64,000 nt of DNA from NCBI RefSeq assembly GCF_014596975.1, contig NZ_JACVXD010000001.1:306928-370927 (forward strand), in the 5' to 3' direction. Numbering within the stretch: the stretch's first letter is position 1; each line of letters opens with the position of its first letter. Source of the stretch: Aestuariibaculum marinum (GTDB lineage Bacteria; Bacteroidota; Bacteroidia; Flavobacteriales; Flavobacteriaceae). A program made the position numbers and the translations under genes. The notes beneath the pieces are model-generated. The model had not been told where the DNA came from, did not search any database, and saw only the letters and a list, made by a program, of their open reading frames with translations. This document shows, in pieces, positions 42,332 through 52,067 of the stretch.

Positions 42332-43894
42332 ATGTCTATTACATCGAAAGCAGAATTAGAACAAGAAGAGCGTAAAGCAGGGAAGGACTTATATAGTTAT
42401 CAAAAAGGAGCCATCAGTAAAATTTTTCAGGCTTTTGATGAATCACGTGACGATTACCACTTGTTATACCAGTTGCCTACCGGTGGAGGTAAAACGGTTA
42501 TTTTTTCTGAAATTGTAAGACAATATTTAAAAAACCACAACAAGAAGGTGTTAATCATGACACACCGTATTGAGCTGTGCAAGCAAACATCTAGAATGCT
42601 TACAGAGTTTGCTGTAGAGAATAAAGTGGTTGATAGTAAGGCAGACTTAAGCGACCAGGCCAACTACAGTTGTTTTGTGGCTATGGTTGAAACTTTAAAC
42701 AACCGTTTAAATGACAACAAACTTGATATTTCAGATATAGGTTTAGTGATTATCGATGAGGCGCATTACAACTCATTCACGAAGTTGTTTAAATTCTTTA
42801 GCCAGTCATTTATACTTGGAGTTACAGCAACCCCTTTGAGTTCTAGTATTGAATTACCAATGACCGATAATTACGATGAGTTAATTGTTGGAGAAAGTAT
42901 TGAGTCGCTTATTGAAAACGGATTCCTGGCACGTGCTGATATGTACACGTATAACGTAGGGTTAACCTCGTTAGTCGTAGGTGCTAATGGTGATTATACC
43001 GTGAAATCTTCAGAAGATCTGTATACAGCAGATGACATGTTATCGAAATTGCTTCAGGCTTATGAGGAGCGTTCAAAAGGGAAGAAGACCTTAATCTTTA
43101 ACAATGGTATTAACACGTCTTTACACGTTTACGATACGTTTAGAAGAGCGGGGTATCCTATTGCGCATTTAGATAATACCAATACTAAAAAGGAGCGTGC
43201 TCAAATCTTAAAGTGGTTTAAAAATACACCGGATGCGATTTTAACCTCGGTGAGTATCCTAACGACCGGATTCGATGAGCCATCAGTGGAGAGTATCATT
43301 CTTAACCGAGCAACAAAATCGTTGACCTTATACTACCAGATGATTGGTCGTGGTTCTCGTATATTTAAGAATAAGAATAAATTTACGGTTATAGACTTAG
43401 GTAATAACTTTTACCGTTTCGGGCCATGGGGTGATAATTTAGACTGGCAACGCATCTTTAAATCACCTAACTATTACCTGGATTCTATTATTAGTGATGA
43501 AGAGTTAGAAAGCAACTTCCGTTACGAAATGCCAGACGAATTACGTAAGGAGTTTGGAAATAGTAAAGAGGTGTATTTCGATATTCAAAAAACGTATGTC
43601 GACTCAATTAGAAGTGGAGAGTCTTCAAAAGTGGTCTTAGAACGCTCAATAGAGCAACATGCCAGAATATGTATTGAAAACAGTGAGGATGTTTACGATG
43701 CCATTGGGTTAGCTAAGATGCTGGGCGATGATATCGATTTCAGAATTCAACGCTATACGAAGTGCATTAGTAAAAGTACTTACAATTTTGTAGAATGGTT
43801 AAAAGACGATTATCGCAAGAAATTAAACTCATACTTACGTCAGAACTTTGACGAAGTGTTTGAAGATATTCATGGGTATCCTCCGGAAGATTAA
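42332..43894 (+). CDS. Superfamily 2 DEAD/DEAH-box helicase
   Basis: 520 residues from the ATG at 42332. The frame is open to 42131, but that part overlaps the divergent gene and the promoter element. LPTGGGKTVIF is Walker A, VIIDEAHYN is the DEAH-type motif II, GVTATP motif III and YYQMIGRGSR motif VI. The C-terminal 150 residues are charged and have no recognised domain. It resembles stand-alone RecA-like SF2 helicases near RadD/SSL2-type enzymes. No partner nuclease or methyltransferase is next to it, so I do not call it a restriction subunit. Confidence 0.88.
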   Translation: MSITSKAELEQEERKAGKDLYSYQKGAISKIFQAFDESRDDYHLLYQLPTGGGKTVIFSEIVRQYLKNHNKKVLIMTHRIELCKQTSRMLTEFAVENKVVDSKADLSDQANYSCFVAMVETLNNRLNDNKLDISDIGLVIIDEAHYNSFTKLFKFFSQSFILGVTATPLSSSIELPMTDNYDELIVGESIESLIENGFLARADMYTYNVGLTSLVVGANGDYTVKSSEDLYTADDMLSKLLQAYEERSKGKKTLIFNNGINTSLHVYDTFRRAGYPIAHLDNTNTKKERAQILKWFKNTPDAILTSVSILTTGFDEPSVESIILNRATKSLTLYYQMIGRGSRIFKNKNKFTVIDLGNNFYRFGPWGDNLDWQRIFKSPNYYLDSIISDEELESNFRYEMPDELRKEFGNSKEVYFDIQKTYVDSIRSGESSKVVLERSIEQHARICIENSEDVYDAIGLAKMLGDDIDFRIQRYTKCISKSTYNFVEWLKDDYRKKLNSYLRQNFDEVFEDIHGYPPED

Positions 43895-44066
43895 ATATAT
43901 CTTACAATAATTATTAAAACGAAAAAAAAATAAATGTACCTTTACGCCATATAAGTGTGTTAGGCAATTTTTATTTAATTTTTCCATTTTTTTTTCAGAG
44001 GTCTTGGTTTAGGTTTTTCATAAAAATTCACTGTAACATTCAGTATTAATAGAAAACGAATTATTT

Positions 44067-44519
44067 ATGGCAAAATCTCAGGTTACTTATAACAAAATTG
44101 AAAAAGAAAAGAAACGTTTAAAAAAGCGCGAGGAAAAGCAGAAGAAGAAAGAAGCACGTAAGACCGAAGCGAAGGAAAATCCTAAAGGAATTCAGTTCGC
44201 CTATGTAGATCATAACGGCAATTTAACTGATACACCACCGGATCCACAACTAAAAGAACAGATAGACCTGGAAAGTATTGAAGTGGGAATTCCAAAGAAA
44301 GAAGAACGCGAAGAGGAGGAGCCGGCTGCTAAAGAAGGTAAAGTATCATTTTTTGATACCTCTAAGGGTTTCGGATTTATTTTAGACAGTATTAATCAGG
44401 AAAAATATTTCGTTCACGTTAGTGGTTTACTTGAACCTATCTCTGAAAATGACAAGGTAACTTACGAGCTGGAACGCGGACCTAAAGGCATGAACGCTGT
44501 AAGAGTTAAAAAAATATAA
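44067..44519 (+). CDS. Cold-shock-domain protein with charged N-terminal extension
   Basis: 150 residues. The first 75 are a Lys/Glu-rich helical extension (KEKKRLKKREEKQKKKEARK). The last 60 are a cold-shock domain with RNP1-like KGFGFIL and RNP2-like KYFVHVSGL. This layout is common in flavobacterial CSD proteins. It probably binds single-stranded RNA or DNA. Confidence 0.9.
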   Translation: MAKSQVTYNKIEKEKKRLKKREEKQKKKEARKTEAKENPKGIQFAYVDHNGNLTDTPPDPQLKEQIDLESIEVGIPKKEEREEEEPAAKEGKVSFFDTSKGFGFILDSINQEKYFVHVSGLLEPISENDKVTYELERGPKGMNAVRVKKI

Positions 44520-44546
44520 TTTGCAATAAGAACTAATTGTATATTT

Positions 44547-45461
44547 ATGAGTATACCTCGTAAAACTGTTTTAATTGTATTGGCATTTTTTGCTATCTAC
44601 GTGATTTGGGGTTCTACCTACCTGTTAAACAAAATAGCCGTTTCCGAATTACCACCATTTTTTTTAGCGTCCTTCCGTTTTACTTTAGCGGGAATAATCA
44701 TCTTTGCGATTTCTAAAGCAATGAGGTTGTCTTTGTCAATAACAAGAAGACAACTTATCAACTCAATCATAACCGGGTTTTTATTTCTGGTTTATGGTAA
44801 TGGCGTGTTTGTTTGGGCTTTAAAGTATGTTGATAGTGGTTTTGGAGCTCTGGAAGCTTCAACACAACCCTTATTCATTTTATTACTTTTAAAGCTTATA
44901 GACGGAAAAAAAATGCAGACCAATTCTATTATTGGTGTCACCCTAGGGGTTATTGGAATGTATATTTTGGTGAGCCAACAAGAGCTGGTAACACAAGAAG
45001 GAACCTTACTAGGTATGTTTATGATTTTAACTTGTGTATTAAGCTGGAGTTACGGCAGTATATTTGTGTCTAAAGCCGATTTACCAAGTAATTACTTTGT
45101 CAGTACCGCCTACCAGATGATTGCCTCAGGGGTTATGTTAGCAATAACCAGCGTTATTTTAGGTGAAACCTGGGTAGCTCCAAATAAATGGAGCTCTCAA
45201 GTGACTTTAGCCATGGTGCTTTTAGCTGTCTTCGGAAGTGTTGTAGCATTTACATCCTTCAATTATTTACTTAAAGTGGTATCACCAGAAAAGGTGTCTA
45301 CTTCGGCGTATGTGAATCCTGTTATCGCTATTTTTTTAGGTTGGTTTGTTCTAAACGAACCCATTAGCTTTCAAACCATAATCGCTGCTACGATATTATT
45401 AACCGGTGTGTATTTTATCACTACCAAACGAAAAATTAAACTCAGACCTTTTGGACGTTAA
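44547..45461 (+). CDS. EamA/DMT-family transporter
   Basis: 304 residues with ten predicted membrane helices in two EamA halves. YVIWGSTYLLNKIAVSELPP near the start and YVNPVIAIFLGWFVLNEPIS in the second half are family signatures. The substrate is unknown (amino acid or metabolite export is common). The next DMT gene starts within its last codons, so the two are probably translated together. Confidence 0.88.
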   Translation: MSIPRKTVLIVLAFFAIYVIWGSTYLLNKIAVSELPPFFLASFRFTLAGIIIFAISKAMRLSLSITRRQLINSIITGFLFLVYGNGVFVWALKYVDSGFGALEASTQPLFILLLLKLIDGKKMQTNSIIGVTLGVIGMYILVSQQELVTQEGTLLGMFMILTCVLSWSYGSIFVSKADLPSNYFVSTAYQMIASGVMLAITSVILGETWVAPNKWSSQVTLAMVLLAVFGSVVAFTSFNYLLKVVSPEKVSTSAYVNPVIAIFLGWFVLNEPISFQTIIAATILLTGVYFITTKRKIKLRPFGR

Positions 45462-46296
45462 AAAAGCTTTAAAATACATGTTTTTTAGTACGCTGGGCTT
45501 CGCATGTATGAATGCCACAGTAAAGTACCTGAAAGACGTTAATAGCTATCAGATTGTATTTTTTAGATCTCTTGGATCTTTATTTTTTACTTTCGGTTTT
45601 CTTTTAAAAAACAAAATTCCCATCATCGGAAAACATAATACACTGCTCATTGCGCGCTCTGTAGTGGGGGCGTCTTCTATGTTATTGTTTTTTATGTCGG
45701 TGAAGTATTTATCAATTGGGACAGCGGTGTCTTTACGGTATACGGCACCTATTTTTGCAGCTATAATGGCCGTATTTTTACTTCGTGAGAGAGTAAAACC
45801 CCTGCAGTGGCTGTTTTTTGTTGTTTCATTTATTGGGGTAATCGTCTTAAAAGGTTTAGATAAGCATATTAACAGTTATGGATTAATACTGGTGCTTATT
45901 GCGGCTGTTTTAAGTGGTTTGGTGTATATCATAATCAGTAAAATAGGTAAGCGGGAACATCCGGCGGTTATTGTCAATTACTTTATGGTTACCGCTACTG
46001 TTTTAGGTGGTGTACTTTCAATTGGTAATTGGGTAACGCCTAAGGCTTCAGAATGGCCTTTCTTATTCTCTTTAGGGGTATTTGGTTACATCGGTCAAAT
46101 ATACATGACCAAAGCGTTTCAGGCGGCTTCTACAAATATTGTGGCCCCTTTAAAATATATAGAAGTTGTTTTTACAGCGGCTATTGGTGTGATGGTCTTT
46201 CAGGAGATCTATACGATTTGGAACCTACTGGGTATTGCATTAATTATAGGTGGTTTGGTGCTAAATGTCTGGTACAAATCTAAATACATTAAATAG
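45451..46296 (+). CDS. EamA/DMT-family transporter (RhaT/PagO-like)
   Basis: Ten-helix DMT transporter, second of a pair. Start choice: a TTG at 45451 gives (M)DVKKALKYMFFSTLGFAC, the usual beginning of this subgroup, and overlaps the preceding stop by 11 bp. The first ATG is 45478, and the frame is open to a GTG at 45406. FFRSLGSLFFTFGF, SLRYTAPIFAAIMAVFLLRE and APLKYIEVVFTAAIG are family motifs. Substrate unknown. Confidence 0.85.
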   Translation: MDVKKALKYMFFSTLGFACMNATVKYLKDVNSYQIVFFRSLGSLFFTFGFLLKNKIPIIGKHNTLLIARSVVGASSMLLFFMSVKYLSIGTAVSLRYTAPIFAAIMAVFLLRERVKPLQWLFFVVSFIGVIVLKGLDKHINSYGLILVLIAAVLSGLVYIIISKIGKREHPAVIVNYFMVTATVLGGVLSIGNWVTPKASEWPFLFSLGVFGYIGQIYMTKAFQAASTNIVAPLKYIEVVFTAAIGVMVFQEIYTIWNLLGIALIIGGLVLNVWYKSKYIK

Positions 46297-46318
46297 CAGA
46301 GCAATACAGGGGTAATTC

Positions 46319-46349
46319 TTGTTCTTAACTAATCAAATTGGTACTTTTG
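46319..46349 (+). promoter_or_regulatory. Promoter of the GT9 gene
   Basis: TTG (46319-46321), 20 bases, TACTTTTG (46342-46349), 29 bases before the start codon. Good match to the Bacteroidota pattern. Confidence 0.6.
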
Positions 46350-46378
46350 TTCGCCTTTACATAAAATCAGGGTAGCAC

Positions 46379-47425
46379 ATGTCATTTAAAACAGCAGTCA
46401 ATAACGTTCGAAGAAAAGTGATGCACAGCATTACTAAAAATGTAGGAAGCTCTTATAAGGAGCCTGAATACGGTTCATTGAAGCCGGAAGACATCAAACG
46501 GGTGCTAATTATAAGGCCGAATCATAGATTAGGGAACCAGCTGTTGTTAACTCCAATTGTTCAGGAGGTTATTGCAACATTTCCTAATTGTGAGATTGAT
46601 TTGTTTGTTAAAGGCGGTGTGGCATTTCCCGTATTCGAAAATTATCCTGAAGTCCATAAAATCATTCAGTTACCACGTAAACCCTTCAATAATTTATATA
46701 AATACGCGAAGAGTTGGGTGTCTATAAAAAACAAATCTTACGATTTAGTAATTAACGGTGACAAAGACTCCTCTTCAGGACGCTTATTAACTCAGCTATC
46801 TCGAGCAAAGTTTAAAGTATTTGGTGATGTAAATGAAGAGATTCAAACGTTGCACCCCGATCATAAACATATTTCAAAATACCCGATTTATAATTTACGC
46901 TATTATTTAAAACATCTTGGGGTTGACCTAAATGAGCGTGAGCTGCCTACTTTAAACATTCGCTTAAACGACGAAGAAATTAGTAAAGGTAAATCTATTT
47001 TAGACGGTATTAGCAAAAACGATAAACCCTCTATTTGTATTTACACCAATGCTACTGGGGACAAATGTTATTCTCAAGAATGGTGGGAGACGTTGTACCA
47101 GCGTTTGTTACAGGAGTTTCCTGAGTTCAATATTATTGAAATGTTACCTATAGAAAACATTTCCCGAATTAACTTTAAAGCGCCTAATTTTTACAGTAAA
47201 GACATTCGAGAGATGGGTGGCGTACTTCATAATACAGCTATTTTTATTGCGGCTGATAATGGCGTAATGCATCTTGCAGTAGCTTCAGAAACCCCTACAG
47301 TCGGCTTCTTTTCAGTAACCGATGAGTATAAATATGGTCCGTATGGTAATGGCAATATCGCTATTAATACCAATAACACCACTATTGAAGACTGGATAGA
47401 AAGTATTCGTAAAATTCTTGAATAA
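46379..47425 (+). CDS. Glycosyltransferase family 9 (heptosyltransferase-like)
   Basis: 348 residues. IKRVLIIRPNHRLGNQLLLTPIV is the N-terminal ADP-heptose:LPS heptosyltransferase-type motif. FIAADNGVMHLAVASETPTVGFFS (about 285-308) is the donor-binding D-x-G-x-x-H motif of GT9. It most likely adds a sugar to the inner core of the lipopolysaccharide or a similar glycan on the cytoplasmic face. No other LPS gene is adjacent. Confidence 0.88.
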   Translation: MSFKTAVNNVRRKVMHSITKNVGSSYKEPEYGSLKPEDIKRVLIIRPNHRLGNQLLLTPIVQEVIATFPNCEIDLFVKGGVAFPVFENYPEVHKIIQLPRKPFNNLYKYAKSWVSIKNKSYDLVINGDKDSSSGRLLTQLSRAKFKVFGDVNEEIQTLHPDHKHISKYPIYNLRYYLKHLGVDLNERELPTLNIRLNDEEISKGKSILDGISKNDKPSICIYTNATGDKCYSQEWWETLYQRLLQEFPEFNIIEMLPIENISRINFKAPNFYSKDIREMGGVLHNTAIFIAADNGVMHLAVASETPTVGFFSVTDEYKYGPYGNGNIAINTNNTTIEDWIESIRKILE

Positions 47426-47614
47426 ATCATAGGCCTGTAAAACAAGTATATAGCTCCTGTATGATTGTCATCTGGAGATTTTTTTTATGAGCTTTTACTT
47501 AATTTGGAATAAAGTCACATGCCAAGCTAATTTAAAATCACTATAGATTTCCTGATTAGGCTTGATTTTTACTGAGTTTTGTTTACATTTAGTTTCGAAG
47601 TAGATCCTTGAACT

Positions 47615-48226
47615 ATGAATGGCAAAAAAATATCTTTCTCTCTATATTTTTTAGAAAAAATAAGTCCTTTATCTAATGAGTTTAAATCCTTTTATCAGCA
47701 GCAGGTTAAGCATGCTTTGTACAAAAAGGGGAGTATTTTAAATGAAAGTGGCACCTTGTGCGATAAATTGTATTTCATTAAAAAAGGCATGATTAGGGGC
47801 TTTCATAACATTGAAGATAATGAAATAACCACATGGCTTAGCTCCGATAACGAACTGGTAACCTCTATAACCGGCTTTTTTAAGCACATTCCGGCATCAG
47901 AAAATATTCAGGCTATAGAAGATACCTATGTTGAATATTTAAGCTATGACGATTTTCAAATAGCCTTGAGTAAGTATCCTGAAATGGTACGAATTTTTAA
48001 TATTCTGCTTATTGAATATTATATACACGCCGAAAACCGCACCCTCTTATCACGTATTCCTTCGGCTAAAGGTCGGTTTGATCATTTTGTATCTAATGGC
48101 AATACCTTTCTTTTAAATCGCGCACCTCACAAGTTTTTAGCTAATATGTTAAGTATGAGACCCGAAACATTCAGTAGAATCTTAAAGGCGAATGAGGCTG
48201 ATTTTGCTAACGAAATGGAATCTTGA
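47615..48226 (+). CDS. Crp/Fnr-family transcriptional regulator
   Basis: 203 residues. A cyclic-nucleotide-binding-like beta barrel (about 20-140; GSILNESGTLCDKLYFIKKG) is followed by a long dimer helix and a winged helix-turn-helix ending in LANMLSMRPETFSRILK, with a recognition helix that matches the family. The Arg and Glu of a true cAMP pocket are not evident, as in many Bacteroidota members that bind no cAMP. Target genes are unknown; a 37-codon membrane peptide and a transporter lie next to it. Confidence 0.85.
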   Translation: MNGKKISFSLYFLEKISPLSNEFKSFYQQQVKHALYKKGSILNESGTLCDKLYFIKKGMIRGFHNIEDNEITTWLSSDNELVTSITGFFKHIPASENIQAIEDTYVEYLSYDDFQIALSKYPEMVRIFNILLIEYYIHAENRTLLSRIPSAKGRFDHFVSNGNTFLLNRAPHKFLANMLSMRPETFSRILKANEADFANEMES

Positions 48227-48375
48227 TATATGTCAAGACAATCTGTTTTAACAATCAATTTTCTATCATATTTAATGAAAACATAATACTATTGTAGGGT
48301 AAATTGCTAGTATCTACAACCCTTTTGTTTGCTATTAAACAAAAGACTTAACCTACTAATTTTTATTTTTTTATT

Positions 48376-48489
48376 ATGGTATCTTTAGTTATCACTTCAA
48401 CAACCATACTTATTGTTACCTTCGGATTAGGCATAGGTATAGGTTATCACATTGGTCAAAGGCATAACCGAAAAAGCATTAGTCAATAA
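48376..48489 (+). CDS. Single-helix membrane microprotein (37 residues)
   Basis: A 37-codon ORF, ATG at 48376 to TAA at 48487-48489. One membrane helix (TTILIVTFGLGIGIGYHIG) is followed by a basic tail (QRHNRKSISQ), giving a coherent inside-positive topology. No homologue recognised. It sits 150 bp after the Crp-like gene and is convergent with the EamA gene. That it is real is inferred from the clean topology only. Confidence 0.45.
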   Translation: MVSLVITSTTILIVTFGLGIGIGYHIGQRHNRKSISQ

Positions 48490-48513
48490 GGCGTTAGTTA
48501 CTGTTTGGAATAA

Positions 48514-49416
48514 TTAATTTGAATAGAGTATTAAGGCAACCCCAACCATAATACCTAGAAGCGGAACAAGTTTTTTACGTTTGTTTTGCTCTTTAAAAAT
48601 TAGTCCTCCTATAACCACAGCTATTAAAATCTGACTGCGTTTTATGGCGGAAAGTAACATGATTAAAGCGTCAGGGTCCTGTAGGGCTTTAAACGAAAAG
48701 TAATCGGCCATCTGAAGCAAAATCCCCACTGCTGGAATGGTCCATCGGAATTTAAACGCCTTGCGCTTTTCTGCGTTCGGGAAAAACGTAATCGATAGTA
48801 CAGCCAGTAAAATTAATGTGGTATATAAGCAGAACCAAAACTGTAGTGTCTGAGGTTCTAAGCTTAAGTTTTGAATTAAGAATTTATCGTATAGACCTGC
48901 CGAAGACCCTAGGAATGTTGCGCCTATAATAGCAAAAATCCATTTGTTGCTTTTAAAATGAATCCCTTCTTTTTTTCCGATTTTCGAATATAAAAACACC
49001 GAAAAGATAATTAAGAAAAACCCTAGCCATTGCGGCATAGTTGGGGCTTCTTTATAAATTAAAATAGCCCCGATAAACGTAAAAAACGGACCCGCAGAGC
49101 GAATAGGGGTTACAATGGTAATCGGTAAATGTTTTAAGGCCTGATAGGCTAAAATCCAGGACGCCGCCATAATAGCCGACTTTATAAAGATAAAGCCATG
49201 CTTAGATAATGGAATATCGGTTATGTATAAGCCAATATATTTTGCTAAACTCGGGTTCATTTTAGATAAAACAAACCAAGGTAACAACAATAAAAAACCA
49301 GCTAAAATAGTACCAAAAAGTACCGGAAACACTTCATTGCCTTGCACGGCATGTTTTTTACATAAATTATGTAAGCCTAAAAATAATGCTGCAAGCAGCC
49401 CTAGATACATCCACAT
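48514..49416 (-). CDS. EamA-family transporter
   Basis: 300 residues, ten predicted membrane helices. LAALFLGLHNLCKKHAVQG, TIVTPIRSAGPFFTFIGAILIYKE and AIKRSQILIAVVIGGLIFKEQNKRKK are EamA-type repeats. Substrate unknown. The promoter box ends only about 6 bases before the start codon, so the transcript may be leaderless; a second Met two codons in (49410) is an alternative start. Confidence 0.85.
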   Translation of the reverse strand: MWMYLGLLAALFLGLHNLCKKHAVQGNEVFPVLFGTILAGFLLLLPWFVLSKMNPSLAKYIGLYITDIPLSKHGFIFIKSAIMAASWILAYQALKHLPITIVTPIRSAGPFFTFIGAILIYKEAPTMPQWLGFFLIIFSVFLYSKIGKKEGIHFKSNKWIFAIIGATFLGSSAGLYDKFLIQNLSLEPQTLQFWFCLYTTLILLAVLSITFFPNAEKRKAFKFRWTIPAVGILLQMADYFSFKALQDPDALIMLLSAIKRSQILIAVVIGGLIFKEQNKRKKLVPLLGIMVGVALILYSN

Positions 49417-49421
49417 GGCCG

Positions 49422-49450
49422 CAAAGGTAATATTTTAGGGTATTTTACAA
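49422..49450 (-). promoter_or_regulatory. Promoter of the EamA gene, possibly leaderless
   Basis: Minus-strand TTG (49448-49450), 18 bases, TACCTTTG then C (49422-49429). Transcription would begin at or very near the ATG at 49416. Confidence 0.6.
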
Positions 49451-49455
49451 GGGTA

Positions 49456-50277
49456 TTATTCCCACCAAACCACAAAAAACTTTTGAACAATTCCGTTAGG
49501 AAACTTCACCCAGCATAATGGCGATGTTTTGTTTAAAATATAAGCATACACAGCTTCATAAAACTTGTCATAAGTAAGCCAGTTACTTTGTGTTTGAGTT
49601 TCAGATAACCAATTGATTTTGTTTGGAATATAAAATTTATTGTTATCTAAAACTTTAAGATCTTTAAACGAAATATAAAACCCTTTTATACAGGTTTTAT
49701 TCAGAAGTTCAAACGATATGTTGGCATCATTATATGGCGTAAAAAGCTGAGCCTTAAACAAAACGCGTTGTTGCAGGTTTTTAATATCTAAATTTAAATC
49801 TTGTAACAAAGGCTGTGTATATGGGTTAAAAAGCAAAGGCAGCTGCTTATTTTTAAGTTTATCCAGCTTTTTAACTAAAGTATCTTTTCGGTTTGGACCA
49901 ATCCAATGGTCGAGTTCGGAATCCCCAACACGAGCATCATGTAAATAGAATTTATATACTATTTCCAGGTGTATCGGTTGGTTGTTATATAGCAACAGCG
50001 CGTCCAGTTCACCTAAAGTGAGCTTATCCTTTTGTATTTGTATATTTTCAGCTAAAATGGTTGTGTGCTCATCCTGAGACAGTTCATAACTCACAAAGCG
50101 CTCCACACGTTTTCCTAGACGTAAGCCCTCTGGTACTGACTGGTTAAAGTTAGAAATGTTATGAGAGGGGATGTCCAGTTGTTGTAAACCGTACACATCT
50201 TGATGCTGCCAAAGTAAAGGTGTGTTTACATAGCCTTCATATTGTAATTGAATGTCTTTGTCTTTAAAATGTGGCAT
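49456..50277 (-). CDS. DUF1853 family protein (PD-(D/E)xK-like)
   Basis: 273 residues from the ATG at 50277. The frame extends 19 codons upstream to 50334, but the family usually begins near LQYEGYVNTPLLW. LGELDALLLYNNQPIHLEIVYKFYLHD has Asp ... Glu-x-x-x-Lys spaced as in PD-(D/E)xK folds, and HWIGPNRKDTLVKKLDKLKNKQL is the DUF1853 signature. Function unknown. An imperfect -7 element TACTTTAG lies at 50282-50289. Confidence 0.8.
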   Translation of the reverse strand: MPHFKDKDIQLQYEGYVNTPLLWQHQDVYGLQQLDIPSHNISNFNQSVPEGLRLGKRVERFVSYELSQDEHTTILAENIQIQKDKLTLGELDALLLYNNQPIHLEIVYKFYLHDARVGDSELDHWIGPNRKDTLVKKLDKLKNKQLPLLFNPYTQPLLQDLNLDIKNLQQRVLFKAQLFTPYNDANISFELLNKTCIKGFYISFKDLKVLDNNKFYIPNKINWLSETQTQSNWLTYDKFYEAVYAYILNKTSPLCWVKFPNGIVQKFFVVWWE

Positions 50278-50391
50278 AACGCTAAAGTAATTGAAATCCA
50301 CCTTTGAGCCAAGCCAATGGTTGACTAAACCCATTAGGTAAAATTCCTTTTTTTTTGTAATTTAGGTTATTAAATATTTAGACAACACATT

Positions 50392-50946
50392 ATGAAAGCT
50401 CTTACATTCCTTCTTAGCCTGTTTATATTAACCATTTTTTCCTGTGGTAGCACACAATATGCCGCGACACCTGAAGAAATCCAGGCTTTAAAAAAGCTGG
50501 TAGATAGCAAGTCGTTTTATATTGAGTCTGAATGGGCTTATCCCCAAGTAACAGCTGCTATGTCACAGGTTTTAAATTCACCTTTAATGCGAGGTGGGGC
50601 TAGTGGTGGTGGAAACATTAATTTAATAGGTAATCCTAACTTTTTAAAGCTGGAAGGCGATAGCATCACATCGTATCTACCTTATTTTGGCGAGCGTCGT
50701 ATGGGAGGTGCTTATGGTGGTACCGACAGTGGTATAGAGTTTAAAGGATTAGTCAAAGACTATGAAGTTAAACCTAACAAGCACAGTGGGTATACGATTA
50801 AATTTGACGCCACAAGTAATAATGAAAATTTTGATGTTAGCATCGATTTATATCCCAACATGAAAAGTTCTATGACCTTAACAGGAAACACCAGAACAAC
50901 CATACAATATACTGGAGAAGTAAGTGCTAAAAAAGAAGAGGAGTAA
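50392..50946 (+). CDS. DUF4251 lipoprotein
   Basis: 184 residues. Lipobox IFSCGS with Cys at about 18. The mature part has SKSFYIESEWAYPQ, LPYFGERRMGGAYGGTDSGIEF and the alternating polar beta strands of DUF4251, a Bacteroidota envelope family of unknown function. Followed 32 bp later by a small membrane protein gene on the same strand. Confidence 0.88.
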   Translation: MKALTFLLSLFILTIFSCGSTQYAATPEEIQALKKLVDSKSFYIESEWAYPQVTAAMSQVLNSPLMRGGASGGGNINLIGNPNFLKLEGDSITSYLPYFGERRMGGAYGGTDSGIEFKGLVKDYEVKPNKHSGYTIKFDATSNNENFDVSIDLYPNMKSSMTLTGNTRTTIQYTGEVSAKKEEE

Positions 50947-50978
50947 GATCTTAATTATCATTTAGATACATTGATGTA

Positions 50979-51290
50979 ATGAAGGAATCGACAGTTTCCG
51001 ATGATTATCCGTTAACCCGATTAGTTCGTTATGTGAATTTAGTAGGCGTATTGCTGTTTTCAATAGGTATTTTTACACCCAATTCAGGTATAAAATATAT
51101 AAGTACCCTGTTTTTTGTGTATTTCTATTTATGGATTTTTATATTATTTCTTGCGTCAGAAATCGGGTTTGTTATCGTAAACAAAAGCAATCTTTTTAAA
51201 CACATTCAATCCAGCTGGTGGGTTGCGCTTGGTGTTTTATTTCCAATAACCCTGTTCATTATATTATCTGCAATGATGGTTTTCCAGTAG
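50979..51290 (+). CDS. Small three-helix membrane protein
   Basis: 103 residues with three hydrophobic segments (about 17-32, 37-65, 80-102). No family recognised and no catalytic residues evident. Probably co-transcribed with the DUF4251 lipoprotein. Confidence 0.6.
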   Translation: MKESTVSDDYPLTRLVRYVNLVGVLLFSIGIFTPNSGIKYISTLFFVYFYLWIFILFLASEIGFVIVNKSNLFKHIQSSWWVALGVLFPITLFIILSAMMVFQ

Positions 51291-51413
51291 GTTTATGGAT
51301 GCAAAAAAGTCGTGTTTTTGTAGTTTATCGGTTAAATACAGCGTTCGTATAATATTTTATTAGTGGTAGCTTTAATGTTTTAATTTTAAACCTATTAAAT
51401 TTTATGCCTTACT

Positions 51414-52043
51414 ATGAAAGCCCTTTATTCTTTATTAAGCATTGTATGTATGTTATTAACTGGCATGTGGAGTTACGCGCAGGAGACTGCCAGTATTTTA
51501 GATGATGTACCACCTCAATACAAAAAATCAAGCCCTATATATTTATTATCGGATTACCAACTGAATAACACCGATACCATTCCGGATTTTGCTGAAAAGC
51601 CAAACAAATTAAAAATCTCCGGAACCATCTACGAAAGTGATGGTGTAACACCTGCTAAAGATGTGGTTTTATTTATTTTTCAACCTGATGAAAACGGCGA
51701 CTATAAAATGAAACGCGATAGTAACCGTAAACGTTATGTGCACCACCGCGGTTGGATTAAAACCGATGCCGATGGAAAATATACGTTTTATACCTTCATG
51801 CCAGGTAAATATTTAGGAGCAAAAGAGCTAAAACAAATTCACAGGATTGTTAAAGTGCCTGGGCAACCAGAACAAGGATTATCATCGTTTTTCTTTAATG
51901 ACGATCCGTTAATCCCGGAGTTAACCTTATCCTGTAGAGCGGAAGCTGTTAAAAGTATGCTGCGTTTAGAAATGAAAGACGGTATGCTTATAGCAAACAA
52001 AGACATTACCTTAAAGAAAGGTGTCGATATTTTAGCTCAATAA
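51414..52043 (+). CDS. Secreted intradiol ring-cleavage dioxygenase-like protein
   Basis: 209 residues. Signal peptide ends near MWSYAQ. The core LKISGTIYESDGVTPAKDVVLFIFQPD, KRYVHHRGWIKTDADGKYTFYTFMPGKYL and HRIVKVPG ... FFNDDP follows intradiol dioxygenases such as protocatechuate 3,4-dioxygenase. Candidate Fe(III) ligands are the Tyr in RKRYVHH or PGKY and the later His in QIHRIV. Secreted members of this fold act on unknown aromatic or lignin-type substrates. A strong terminator follows. Confidence 0.8.
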   Translation: MKALYSLLSIVCMLLTGMWSYAQETASILDDVPPQYKKSSPIYLLSDYQLNNTDTIPDFAEKPNKLKISGTIYESDGVTPAKDVVLFIFQPDENGDYKMKRDSNRKRYVHHRGWIKTDADGKYTFYTFMPGKYLGAKELKQIHRIVKVPGQPEQGLSSFFFNDDPLIPELTLSCRAEAVKSMLRLEMKDGMLIANKDITLKKGVDILAQ

Positions 52044-52067
52044 TTTTTACTCTGTTAATCGAATTTC

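Noticed and set aside
42332..43894. Restriction or defence helicase operon
   Set aside because: Helicase motifs are clear, but there is no adjacent nuclease, methyltransferase or other defence gene; neighbours are housekeeping.
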